A DNA stretch of 53,302 nucleotides from Phoronis australis (GCA_002633005.1 NMRA01000460.1:1-53302), one strand, 5' to 3'. Positions 21,338 to 32,629 are shown, counted from the first letter of the stretch. A program made the numbers and translations. Notes: generated by a model from the letters alone, not told the origin.

Positions 21338-22399
21338 CCACAAATACCATTATGCATGTGGAACGCTTACAGTTCTCACAACATTAAGAAAGTAAAACGA
21401 GGAACGTTTCTTATATAGCACTAAGTAACTGATATCCAGTCTTCCATCGCAATTACTAAAGCTGGACTCTGTGAATGAGATCTTGAAAAAAAAACAATTC
21501 TCTTCCCATGCCTTGAATTCCACACAATAAAGCCTGATGTGGGGGAAATGAAGACAATTGATTAAACATAATTTGTCAATACACCCGTTTGATATCAATT
21601 GGCCACGCTACCAATTTACAAAGAGATGGAATGATTGGTCTCATTGTGTCAAATGATCAGGATGAAGTAAGTACTCAAACAGAGCAGTCAGGATCCAACG
21701 AAAGGAACTAGTATAATGAGCATGAGAAAACCAATAGTAATTAACGACATAGTAAGTAGACCACACAAGAAACGAGCTTGAAGTGTCAGACCTTTGGTGG
21801 CAAGTGGTCAAGCTGACTAATCGAAATAATCAATATCATTGAGGAAGGAACTCCCATCTCTTACGAGGGGATGGTGTTTATTTCCAATCCTGTCAATTGA
21901 CTGCTCCGGAATCGGAAGCACCCTTCTCACGGAGACATTGTGCACAGGAAGTTTGGACCACACATAGTGGCATAATCTTCCCAACGGATGGCAGCGCTTC
22001 ACTTCTGCAAGAGCTAATTTCAGAGCTGAACACAGCAACTCCTCATGGTTGCGAATGACTGACTGCCCCTTCTGCATCACTGGTAGTGACAAAAACCTTC
22101 AAATTCCATGCAGAATGTCTGAAATGTGCCCCAAAACAATTGTCCTAAAATGCGGATATCGTAAACCCTAATGCCAGACGTGATGTATAAATAAATATGC
22201 AAGAAGCAGTGAGCAACAGTCATTGCTGCCATGCAAGTTACTACAACTGCTTAGCATCACTGATAAACTTAAGAAGCAGCCGACAATCTAAAACACCTTG
22301 AACCTTATGTACAATCAACCGTAAGCAAAAAATGCGGGTAACAAGATTGGATCAACAGAGTTCTGTACAAAAATAGATAGTAATTCTGCCAGGCTTAGG
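21338..22399 (-). other. Presumed 3' UTR of the KIAA0319L-like gene
   Basis: The sequence downstream of the stop. The first AATAAA on the minus strand is at 21877-21882, about 520 nt past the stop. The stretch 21817-22092 is open for 91 codons on the sense strand and looks slightly less AT-rich than its surroundings; I recognise no domain. The true 3' end is unknown. Confidence 0.45.
21877..21882 (-). terminator. Candidate polyadenylation signal AATAAA
   Basis: This is the first AATAAA downstream of the KIAA0319L-like stop on the sense strand (GGAAATAAACACC). No strong GT-rich element was obvious after it, so another site may be used. Confidence 0.35.
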
Positions 22400-22554
22400 C
22401 TACGTCTTCACTTTCGACCTTGAACCTGGTCGGAGACCATTGACTGGTTTCACTCCATTTTTCTTTCCGTTTATGAACAGCGTTTCCTCATCGCCACTAC
22501 TCAGTTCTGACTCAGACATCATCAAACTTGTTATCTGCCTCTTCCCATTCTTGC
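22400..22554 (-). CDS. KIAA0319L: KIAA0319L-like exon e17: C-terminus and stop
   Basis: This exon encodes residues 628-678 and a TAG stop at 22400-22402: GKNGKRQITSLMMSESELSS, then GDEETLFINGKKNGVKPVNG and LRPGSRSKVKT. SLM.SESE(L/F) is conserved in both vertebrate paralogues, and an NG-rich region follows there too. Runs of Lys and Arg and acidic clusters make it very polar. The acceptor is TGTTATTTCAG. It is the last coding exon; the 3' UTR extends leftward. Confidence 0.95.
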
Positions 22555-22738
22555 CTGAAATAACATGGTAACATACATTATTAATTACACCTTATAATCA
22601 TTATAGATATAATTGCTTTATTAGCACAAGTAATAGTGTTATTGTTACTAGTAGCATAACTTTCGTTACTACCACTGTTTTGTTTTTATTCAAATATTAT
22701 TCATTAAGTTATGTTGACCACATCTAAGGCAGCACATA

Positions 22739-24123
22739 CCGTATTCGCCGTAATAACCGCCCATGCCCCTATAAGCGCCCCCCCACGCGTTTTCAGACTT
22801 TGCTGAAATAAGCGCCCAGTCCATGAACGTGTACATGCGAACAATGACGTACCTACAGTCCTAAAACTCGGCTGCAGTAACGTCTTCAATTTATCAAAAA
22901 AAAAATTGCACGGGTCTTCTAGACCACCAGCGGCACTGCTACGTTTGTATTTAGCCGTGACAAAGTAACGCAGCGCTTCAAAAAGAACGCAACAGCGTTG
23001 CTACGCTCTCGCGACGACCGTGTCCCATGGTCTGACCTTTCAGTAGACACATAGACTGTCTCATGAATAAAAATAACTCGGTGTTAAACGCACGTGGCCA
23101 GGAAGCGCGCGCTACATAACCTGTCATCAAAGACATTAGTTGGGAACTATCCATTCATGAAGCGGGTACCATAGCATCGATAAGAAATGAATATTGGAAC
23201 TAATTTCCGACAATTTCTAATACTATCAACATGTTTGCGTTATTTTTGAGATGGATAGTTTGATTAACCGTAATTGGTGTTATTAAGCCGAATATCCGAT
23301 AAAATGACAACTGACAGTGAATGCTTACACACCCTTACACCGAAAAATAACTGTCAGATAGTTACGTACGCATCCAGCTACACGGCGACTAATATGGGCC
23401 TTACCGAGACAAATGTCGAAAGTTTTTAGCACGAGACCGGCAAGTGCTGAATGAAACACGCTCTGGTTTAGGCCTACTGCTTGTGCAAATTTCTTTAGAC
23501 ACATCTAGCTAGTTAGATTGCGTGGCTCTGGCCAAAAGACGGTCTCTGCTTTGGCAAATGAACTCTGGTGACACGCACGCGCTCGCTTACTCGCAGACGA
23601 ACTTCAAAACAAACGTCACGTGACAACAACATGTGTGTTCGTCCAGACATTTTTCTCGCCGTGTTGCCGATCATACATGTAGATGGCACGATGTTGCACA
23701 GATTTATACTTAAACCTGCCGTTAATCCAGACTCCACGGGAACTTAAAAACCTTAGGGACGCTACTTATAAAATTTAATGAGGATTTCAGGTACTTTATC
23801 GAAACCATTTTTATTCAAGCATTGAAGTCGCCATATCGACGGCGATTTCGAAGCAGTCAGTTGGCGAGTTTTCGCCCTGGGATTTCAGCACAATTTTCTG
23901 TAAAATGATCGTAATTTAGCAGCAAAGTTTGATAGCAATGCACCACAGTTTTGTTGAAAGTCTTTCATAGATTACATGTGTCACAGAGCGTAAATTTGAT
24001 GAATCTTAGCTTACGATTTCACCTGTTTCGGAGACCGGGTTTGAACCGCCTTGGTTTATAATAAGCGCCCCCCCTGAACCGAACTTTTCTAAGCGCCCTG
24101 GGCGGTTATTACGGCGAATACGG
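22739..24123. mobile_element. 1,385-bp TIR element flanked by TA, non-autonomous
   Basis: The left end is CCGTATTCGCCGTAATAACC followed by GCCC; the right end is its exact inverted copy for about 25 bp. Both sides are flanked by TA (22737-22738 and 24124-24125). Inside each TIR lies a second, looser block with ATAAGCGCCCCCC. The TA target suggests a Tc1/mariner-type or similar mechanism, but the interior has no transposase frame (the longest, 23513-23737, is unrecognised). The interior is GC-richer than the host intron. Confidence 0.88.
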
Positions 24124-24891
24124 TAAATCAATGACTTCACAGTACGATAAAATAATAATGAAGCCGATAATTAAACCAAAATAAAGCTTATGAGATCCAC
24201 TTCGACCAGTTTAATGATAGAAAACGAAAAGTGTTGACTTGCCTTATTTTACGACTCAAAATTTTTGTAACATGTTGCAACATTAAATTAAAACATTTGA
24301 AACTCGCCACTACGTGAAACAAGATGTTCCACCCAAATAGTCATATTACCGAAACAGTTCACAATAAAAGTCCCACGCAGCCCTGACAGGGTGAAACTGA
24401 AGTTGTAAAACTGCAACTGGAATAATTCTAGTTAGCCATAATGAACTTTGCAATTGAAGCAATCAATGAGCTCCATTCGGTCCATAAATTTCTCATGTGT
24501 AATTATGAATGCTAAACTATAAGATTAAAAAAAAAACAGTTTCACGACCAAACATGTACCAAAAATGATTCAAAAGGTAGCACTACATGTTGCTTTAACA
24601 CAGTATCTTCTCTTCATCAGGTACCAAAAATGATTCCAAAGGTGGTGCTGCATGGGGCTTTATGTTCCCTTCATCAGTATAACCACCTTTGCTAAATGTC
24701 TCTCAGTAGAAGAGATGGGGATCATATGTTCAGATACTCTACACAATATCAATCACAACTTACAGGGCATGTGTGTAATAACTAACTTGGCCGCGTACTT
24801 TACTTTTGAAGTGATTTTTACCATGCATTATGTTAATAGTTTTGTTTTTTCAATGAAAATACTCCTTGAGTTTGGGGTGAAACTTGTCCCC

Positions 24892-25052
24892 CACGACATG
24901 AACATACAGCATGAACACCACACGACATGAACATACAGCATGAACACCACACGACATGAACACACAGCATGTACACCACACGACATGAACATACAGCATG
25001 AACACAACACGACATGAACATACAGTATGAACACCACACGACATGAACATAC
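24892..25052 (-). repeat. 29-bp minisatellite beginning at the e16 splice donor
   Basis: CATGAACATAC recurs at 24897, 24926, 24984, 25013 and 25042, and as CATGAACACAC at 24955, with an exact 29-bp period (about 5.5 units). The last unit runs straight into the exon: on the minus strand its GTATGT (25047-25052) is the donor of e16. Four further units repeat GTATGTTCATG; the one at 24960 is mutated. The open frames rich in Cys, His and Val across this tract are artefacts. Confidence 0.95.
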
Positions 25053-25159
25053 CTCGCGGGAGCAGTTCTAATTTTTCCTTCTTTTCTCTCTGTTGTTCTT
25101 TTTCTTCCTCATCTTCAAGTAATGCATACCGGTGTCGCCTCTTACGGCGAGATTTGAAC
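25053..25159 (-). CDS. KIAA0319L: KIAA0319L-like exon e16: cytoplasmic tail, first part
   Basis: This exon encodes residues 592-628: RFKSRRKRRHRYALLEDEEE, then KEQQREKKEKLELLPRG. It has a basic stop-transfer stretch, a YALL sequence fitting the YxxPhi sorting signal, and an overlapping LL followed by acidic residues. Human has KSKYKILDATDQE...LELKP here; in the family the tail directs endocytosis and Golgi traffic. The acceptor is TTTTACTTTCAG and the donor is CGAG|GTATGT. It enters in phase 2 and leaves in phase 1. The donor abuts the minisatellite at 24892-25052. Confidence 0.93.
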
Positions 25160-27024
25160 CTGAAAGTAAAAAAAAAAAACGGCAATGGCTACCAGCGAAA
25201 CAAGAAGGTAATGAAGAGCGCAGCTGACGTGATGTCATTTGCAATGTATCCGACGTATCCATAGTCAGGCCCATAACACCTGGAGTGAGCAAAACTCACG
25301 AGAGCCCTCTTATTGATCAACAGGTTCTTTGAGCAAGACGTTTTCAAGCATGCCTGTCTCTCTCTTAAGAAAACGGACAGAATTTTCTGTTTGTTTCCAC
25401 GCATTATAAGTTTTAGGCACATAATGGTGCCATGCAAGACCTTTCTGGACAAGACTCTACCAGATATTTAAGGGTTTCATCATCAGCACTACACTCAGGA
25501 CTCATAAGGATACCCACGTTCCGTGGTATGCATGTATCAGGCTAGCTTACGACGACTTGTAAGAATTTGGATGATGCGTCTAATGGCCAATCTATCAAAA
25601 CTCAGAGGGATTTTTGAACCTTTTGCTTTGATCCCATCGGGAAAATTTTCCTTGGTTTCTCTGCAGGAGTCAAGAGATGCCCACTGAGCTCCTGACCAGG
25701 TATGTACAAAGTGGCGTGCGCTCATCCTGCATCATTAAGATCTAAAGGTAACACCTTCAGTTACATAATGCAAACACTTGCTCCTGTCTGTCGTCCCTCC
25801 CATTGCCATTAATTCCTAACTGAGGCTTGACGCAGTGTATATTGACCATTCTATACCGTAAAGCTTGTTAAGCTCATTAATGCAATCATTAAGACAAGGA
25901 GAGTTGACCCTTGGTTTCTTAAGGCTGCTAAGCTATTGGAAAAAATAGAAATTGGATGGTTTCCTAGTTCAGTGCTAATTAACATGTCAGTTGAGCAGCT
26001 CTACGCCAGCTCAGAACACTAGGGGAAAATTACCTAGTGATACCCAGCTTTAATCATTTGCACCTGGAAGATAGACAACAGCACTACCGCCATTTTCCAG
26101 CTTAGAATTGTCAAAAAACGAACCGTAAGTGCCCAGCCCTTATTTTTGGTAATTTTCAATTTAGTGCCCACTGTTCGCATAAGATCCCACCCGTAATCTG
26201 CTCACCGAGATGAATTCCAAAATAGAAAGAAGCACTTTCAAATGTGCCAACCGGATGTGTGTTCCACAGTCATGAAAACCTGGCAAAGGAAGCTAGAAAA
26301 ATGTCAAAATCTGGCAAACTTTGGAACATCATATCTCATAAATAGCAGATCGTATTTATACATATATGAAACATTCACATGATACACTTTGTGCATGAGG
26401 GGCTGCCAAAGTAGGACATTTACCTACAGTTCCATAAAACAAAATGGCATTTTAGAAAGCTGCAGCAGCATTTTTGAGGTATTTTTGATCATGATATTGA
26501 TACTGTAAGTTGTTTTGCTGTTAATTTTGCTTACGTTCACTAAAATGTGGTTAATGGCAGACATGTAAAAAATCAAAATCAAATTCTGCAGGCTTTCTAC
26601 TTTCAAAAAATATATACTTTCACGGAGTTAAACTCAGTCTACAGTTTTGTAGACATTTGGTTGAAGGTGCATATTTGTCGATAAGGTCCTACATAATCTT
26701 AAATCACTTTTCATGAAACCATATATTATAGACAACAGATTCGCAACTGTTCAAAGTCTTCCAATAGTAGAACTGTTGATATCATGAGTACTTTTGGCAC
26801 CCGACCACACAACAGCCGACCACGATTAGCAGACAAAGTACCTGCTGGAAGTAAAACGTGCTATGTCTGCCAGGTGTCGCTAGTGAATAGTGACGTCACA
26901 GCTTATGTGCAAGATCACAGATCTTGTCCATTGAAAATGTACAGAGTTGGCGGTCCATGTACTATAGTCTATGATGAAACGTAATGTGTAGAGTAACACT
27001 CCACTCTAGTATAGACTAACTTAC
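25160..27024 (-). other. Intron e15-e16
   Basis: This 1,865-bp phase-2 intron has a dispersed repeat of the GTAGATATTTGG family at about 26600-26695. A plus-strand open frame at 26784-26984 contains a short TCYVCQ motif recalling Ly6-type starts, but the rest does not keep that pattern and I do not call it a gene. A poly-A run lies next to the e16 acceptor. Confidence 0.6.
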
Positions 27025-27115
27025 CTGCGAACTGCACAAACGATGGCCCATATCAGGATAGCAGTGGCCACCACTATTATGAACAAGACAATGATCACAT
27101 ACAGAATGCTCCAGT
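27025..27115 (-). CDS. KIAA0319L: KIAA0319L-like exon e15: transmembrane helix
   Basis: This exon encodes residues 562-592: DWSILYVIIVLFIIVVATAI, then LIWAIVCAVRR. It is a single hydrophobic helix of about 23 residues followed by basic residues, so the tail is cytoplasmic (type I topology). Human has WSVLYVIIATFVIVVALGIL. The acceptor is TTTTTTCATTTTCAG and the donor is CGCAG|GTAAGT. It enters in phase 1 and leaves in phase 2. Confidence 0.96.
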
Positions 27116-29282
27116 CTGAAAATGAAAAAAGATAGTTTCCCATGTGTTAAGGATATCTTTGTGTATATTCCATTGATGAGTTTCCTAACTGACCAGTGTA
27201 ACTTGGTCAAAATCGCCATCTTATCGCTTAACCTCGCGTGAGGTGTATATATAACCCTGTATATGTCGAAAACAAGCACAGTTTCTTACTAACTTCAGGA
27301 GTGTTACAACTGCACAGTAACAGATAAGCAAGTAAAGTAAGATAAACATTTATTTTGCTTACAAGCCTTCACACAATATCACTAGTTGGCCTCAACAATT
27401 ACATATAACTCCTACATTTTAAATCACCACCATTCAACAGTTAAAAGGTCACTATTTTGCATGCATGTTCACTGAACCAAAAGACACTTCTTACAGTTCC
27501 TGCTACAGGAAATACAGACATGCACTTTTTGCTATACCCCTGGGGCTTTAGCCAGAGGGCAATTTAATAATGGGCACTTACCAATTTCCACGCTGTTTGA
27601 GATTGTGCACATATGTGGACTTTTTATCAATTATTTTGGACGTCTTATTTCTTCAGCATTCAGTGCAGTGAAACAGTTGTTAGGAGTTTTTCGATTCGTC
27701 TTTTAGTTTGGTTTATATGAGAGATTGACTCGCAAAACCTAAGGTAATTTTTGTTAAAGACAGCACTCATATTCATCTCTGATAAACAAACATCTAGTTT
27801 GGAAAGTTTGAACAAAATCCACCAAGCCGTTTTCGAGAACTCAAATTCAATCGATTTGCTGAATCTGAGTTGTGAGACATGAAAATCTCAAGGTCTTTGG
27901 TTAATTATTCAGTGAAAACTTGTTTTCTGTGAATATAACTTATACATGCCTTAACCAAGTTTGTTATTTCAACATTCAAGGAACTGCTGTACGCCTGGCG
28001 CTGAGAGATTCGATTTGAGTGACAACCCTGCAACCTTTGATCTTGGATAAGAAGTGAACAGATTTCCATGCTGTTGAAGGTGGTTGTACTTAATAACATT
28101 TTCTCACTACACGGTATGTAATTCATATTTAAAGTTCTCTGAGAATGAAGATAAGGTATTCGCTAGACATATGTGAAATATTGTAAAAATGGAATTTTTT
28201 AGGAACAAGGGTTGAGATATCGTTGAGTGTTTTCTTGTGTCATATTACGCATTATAGGAAGATCTAAATCTTACTTTCGATGAAATAGTTAAGATTAAGA
28301 ATTAAGCATGGGCGTCGCAGCACTGAAAAAAGTGGGGGCTAAAGTTCCCTCAGCCCCCCCCCCCTGTGGCGCATTGCCTGTAGGCCATGTGAGGCGTAGC
28401 ACTGAAAAAAGTGGAGGCTATTGCCCCCAGCCCCCTATGGTGCACCGCCCATGTTAAGAACAGCTGTAGTAAAACTAAACTGAACTACCAAATGCTCATA
28501 TTACATTAAAGATGTAGTTTTGCATGCTCCTAGCTATGGTAATGTATAGCAGGAACTAAACGACAATGCTAATTGATCATCATCCACGCTAAACAAAGTG
28601 CAGTTGGATTCAATGACAACTTGTACATGTGGAAACAAAAAATTGTCCAAATAGGTGACCTTTGCACTAATGACGTACCTGGGGGGCTGACATAACTCGC
28701 ATCATGCAGTGTTATTCCCAACACCATGTCACGATACTTGCTGGACACCGTTGAGTGATTTACAGTGGATCATTTTCGACACAAAACTCGTTCTTAAAAA
28801 CATTTGCCAATTTTCAACCTACTTCATATTCACATCGTCGTTATATGTCGTGTTTATAACTAATTTGACCAAGCAATCACAGAGATAAAAAATTAGCATG
28901 CAAGTTCCACTTTAACTGGAGCAGGACAGAATTTGAGCTGATGTCAGCATGTTTGGATCAGCAAACATATGGGTATCATAGACATGTAATCACCTGTGCA
29001 AAGCTTAGTGTTCATTAACAAGGTGACTAAAAATAATCAGACACCATACTGTTTCTCATCGACCAATCAAGACTTGTCATTGAATTCCAACTATTTTAGC
29101 TGTGAGCTTCTACTTGAGCTCATCCATCATGACACGGAATTCTGCTTATGCTCAACGTCAAGACAAGGAATTCCGGGTCATTTTCTAAACTAATTTTTGA
29201 TGTGCAATGTACGAGGGCACATGCACTAAAACAGCCACATCTGGTACGACTTCTTCATCAGTTTAAACCCCACTCAACTCAC
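27116..29282 (-). other. Intron e14-e15
   Basis: This 2,167-bp phase-1 intron contains a TTAA-flanked MITE at 28306-28453, listed separately. Apart from that, no coding or RNA feature was recognised. Confidence 0.7.
28306..28453. mobile_element. 148-bp MITE with TTAA target duplication
   Basis: The left end is (G)CATGGGCGTCGCAGCAC and the right end, read inward, is CATGGGCGGTGCACCATAG. It is flanked by TTAA at 28302-28305 and 28454-28457. The interior has two near-copies of AGCACTGAAAAAAGTGG(G/A)GGCT, each followed by a C-rich run. TTAA targets are typical of piggyBac and Kolobok elements; it has no coding capacity. Confidence 0.75.
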
Positions 29283-29405
29283 CACAGTTACTTTCCTGAT
29301 TCATGAACTGAGCTTTAAACACATTCTCCATCCAGAAGGCCTCACAAACACACACTTTACTGTATCTGTCACAATGACCATGGCCAGAACAGTTGTGCAG
29401 GCAAA
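29283..29405 (-). CDS. KIAA0319L: KIAA0319L-like exon e14: six-cysteine EGF-like module
   Basis: This exon encodes residues 521-562: VCLHNCSGHGHCDRYSKVCV, then CEAFWMENVFKAQFMNQESN and C. Six cysteines are visible, in the order C-x3-C-x5-C-x6-C-x-C ... C, as in human CQLNCSDHGHCD...CICDPFWMEN. The acceptor is CTTTTGCAG and the donor is AACTGTG|GTGAGT; both flanking introns are phase 1. An NCS sequon lies at the start of the module. This is the juxtamembrane cysteine-rich module of the family. Confidence 0.96.
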
Positions 29406-29964
29406 CTGCAAAAGAAGAATGGAAATTAAAGGCGATTATTAGGAAACTATATCTTAGATTTCAAGGGTTACCGAAATCTGAAGTTTGGCACAAACTTCAT
29501 TGTACCTCTGTCAATCATGTCTTGGAAAATCACAACTTTTAGTTTCATGATAACAGTTTTAGCCATCTTGAAGGAATTTGAAACCATCAAGGTTCAGATG
29601 GAAATTACGCTAAAAATTCTTGGAACTTGGGACAAAAATAAAATTGGTGGCACTCAAAAATTGGTGGCACTGAACAGTTAAGTTAGGCTGCAACCACGGC
29701 CAATTTGTACTCCCAAAATATTAAAATCTAGGGGTAGGCCAGGCTTGGGGGCATTGTTTAGATATGTATTGCATGTAGGCCAAGTGAATGTGGTTTGTTT
29801 GTATTTGTGCACATGCTGAGAATAAAAAAGGCCACTTTCTCGGATGTAGCTGCACTCTTCTTTAAGATGGTGGCCCTCTGTTTGCAATTGTGCATTGCTG
29901 TGTAGCAACTGAGAATTTGGCCGCGATTTCAGGTAGCCTCAAACAAGCCAGATTTGCATAAAAA

Positions 29965-30408
29965 CTAGTTCGTTGACAGAACTTTTGGACCACATTTTTG
30001 GAATTGGTAGGAAATTTGTTTTCGTAATCTAATGTTGGCTTTAGTCGAGCATTGGCAGGGAAGTGGTGGTTTTGGGGTGAAAAGTGCTGATTTTGCATTT
30101 TTTGCCCTTATTTTTCTTAGTCTAGCTTGGTTTTCACTGGGAGTGAAAGTGTCAAAAATACAAGAGAGAATAAAGTTTCTGTGCTCAACTGTAGGGCTTA
30201 TGATGTGAAATGACTCAAAACTTTTCTTTATCTGCATGCAGTTTTTGACAGAGTGAAGAAAGGGTAAAGAGTTCATTGACGTGTGTTGTGATAGGCAAAC
30301 CCCTGTAAGAACGGTTCTGTGCCTCCATTGCCATATTTCCAATTTCAGAGGCTTACCATATTGCCGCAAATGCTCAAAACAAAAATTGTTTGATAACAGC
30401 CAGGCCAT
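29965..30408 (-). other. Unrecognised 147-codon open frame in the 9.4-kb intron
   Basis: This is the longest open frame outside repeats. The conceptual product is basic, with no signal peptide, transmembrane segment or motif I recognise. It lies inside an intron on the same strand as the host gene, without obvious flanking splice sites, and its neighbourhood (29450-30760) has the look of old repeat sequence. I think it is probably not a gene. Confidence 0.15.
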
Positions 30409-31499
30409 GCTAAAAGTAAGGTAAATTTCCCTGAAAAGTTATTTTTGTTGAGAAATTTGACAAAAAGAAATTTCACCTGTCGGCCATCTTGTGTCCAAAC
30501 AGATTTTTTTACCCTAATAAACAAAAAGCTACAGTAAATGAAGACCAGCTTCACTAAAATTCTGCAACTTTACCACATTTTTTACAGAGTCTAAACCCAG
30601 TCTCAGGAGCATTCATAAGTTTTGATGCAAACAGCTGTTTAGACTCCATGTATAAAAACATCCCCAAGAGAAGACATTTTAGTGAAAGAGTGCCTGTGAC
30701 CTCAGAAAGGCAGTGATGCAGTAACATTAGTGTTATCAAAATATGTTCTGATTGAATAACTTAATGGCTCTGAACAAGGAAAGTCAAACTAGTTCGTGCA
30801 AATATTGGTTCAGGGACGAAGATGTGCACAATATCCAAATGTTTAGTTGGGCAATGGATGTTCAAGAAAAAAGGCATGTGTTCTGCAAGAAATACAGGCT
30901 TATGCAATGACTTTCCCATTCAATTACTTCAGTGGGGGCTATTTTACTAGTTCATGCCAGATCACTTTCGAGACCTAGCATTTCAACAGTCAATGAGAAC
31001 TTACAAATTAAAACTGTCCTCCTCATGGAATGTACCCCAGCTTGTCTATTAAATTTTCCCAATAAAACACGTCTCTCATTATTCAGTCATTAGAGGATGG
31101 AGAAACTTTCAGAAAGAGACAACTTTAAAGCATCACATTTCACGCGTTGAGTGCCTGCATGGATATGTTGTTCTCGGCATTTGGGAAATAAAAGTTTTGC
31201 TTTAGTGGTTATAAACTCTGGTACAAGTAACTCATCTACGAAACAAAATCACAACTGAAAATTATTTTCCACTAAAATTAACACAGGGAAAATTGCTTAC
31301 ACCAGATTGGGAAAACAGAATTTGTACAAAGTTCAGTTTTTAAATTATGAGGGCATTTTTTAACTGAAAAAATCCATAGATTCAGTCAACGTCAACTTAG
31401 ATTTCTTAAATTGGCAAATAACGTAGAAAATAAATCTGAAACTAAATAAGGCGATCCAGATCCTCCCAAGGATACTACTGTTTCACGAAATGTAGAATA

Positions 31500-31661
31500 T
31501 AAATAGGTAAATAAAACAACAAGAATGGATCAACTGAAATTTTCGGATGTAATAACGTCCTTTGTAAACAAAAACAGAAATTTCTGTTTCTGTTGACAAA
31601 GGACGTTATTACATCCGAAAATTTCAGTTGATCCATTCTTGTTGTTTTATTTACCTATTTA
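31500..31661. repeat. 160-bp near-perfect palindrome with no spacer
   Basis: The left arm (31500-31580) and the right arm (31581-31661) are reverse complements with two mismatches and no loop. The centre is ACAGAAA|TTTCTGT and the outer ends are TAAATAGGTAA/TTACCTATTTA. The whole is bracketed by a 13-bp direct repeat TTAAATTGGCAAA at 31406-31418 and 31659-31671, the right copy overlapping the palindrome end. It could be a fold-back insertion, a double-stranded RNA source, or an assembly/cloning fold-back artefact. Confidence 0.93.
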
Positions 31662-32629
31662 AATTGGCAAAAATTTTAATTCATTTCAAAATCACAGACA
31701 TGACTCCAAATTCTTAAAAATAATAAAAACTATACCAGTAACCAAGCATAAGCCAATGAAGACTATGTCAATCAGACAAACAAAACTCACTTTTGCAGAA
31801 ATATAATAATTTAAACTGAGAGTGACCCAGATCTCATCAGCGTTGGTAATGACTTGCTAATCATCTACAGCACTTCACATTCATTAGTGAAGGCGTGAAA
31901 TTTGCAAATGAGAATGGATAAAGATCGGTAACAGCTCGATGCCCACGTTTCATAAAAGCTGGAATCTCGAATTTTAAATTAATCAATTGAATATGAAACA
32001 GTCAATGGCAAAAATGAATTCGGGTAACTGAATTCTAATTGAGAAAATTAAGTTATCACCGAAATTATCACAGCAGTTGTGATGTATAATGACTGAAGGT
32101 CTCTTAATTTAATTGCCGTCATGACATTTTGGGCTAATGAAAGAAATTGGTTGATATTCAAGTCGAAATTAGGTTAAAGATGTTATTAGTGGGCTAAATA
32201 CCATCAGTCTACATCTGGAATTGTCTATTGAACAGAAGACCACAAAGGGTTCACAAGCTTTATTCATCAATACAACTTTAACAAGAGCAAGGTGGTGCAC
32301 TGATATGGACCCACCGTGTGCATCGCATACAGAGCAGATACAAGGAAAGATTGCCATATTACAAATTACAACTAAAGGGAGCAATGCTAGTAAACTGAAG
32401 CAAACTCTGGTTGGTACTAAACAAGTCAACAATGCTCTCCTGAATGGGAACACACCTGCCATTATTATTCTTCAAGCACTTTGGAGAGGGAGGCAAACAG
32501 ACATGAAAATAATAATAGCATGGTGACCAGAGAGTGGAACAAAGGTCAAATACGTCTGAAACAGGGCTTGTGCTGTCGTGTATGTGATAGTAACTTATTT
32601 CATGTACATCCATAAAGGAACTTTGCCGA

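Larger units (their letters stand above)
22555..25052 (-). other. Intron e16-e17
   Basis: This 2,498-bp phase-1 intron contains the donor-linked minisatellite at its start (24892-25052) and a 1,385-bp TIR element (22739-24123). A short direct repeat (GGTACCAAAAATGATTC.AAAGGT) lies at about 24560 and 24620. No coding signal was seen. Confidence 0.85.

Noticed and set aside
24037-24047. tRNA-like B box (GGTTCAAACCC on the minus strand)
   Set aside because: The flanking bases do not form a T-stem, there is no A box or acceptor stem, and it lies inside a transposon.
24828-25185. Cys/Val/His-rich minus-strand open frames
   Set aside because: They arise from reading the 29-bp minisatellite through the splice donor of exon e16. 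Only 25053-25159 is coding by homology.
26784-26984. Possible Ly6-like exon starting TCYVCQ
   Set aside because: Only the CxxC start fits; the remaining cysteine spacing does not match a three-finger domain, and no flanking splice sites support it.
29965-30408. 147-codon minus-strand frame as a nested gene
   Set aside because: No domain, no signal peptide, no splice or promoter context, and it lies in repeat-like intron sequence. Kept only as a low-confidence entry.
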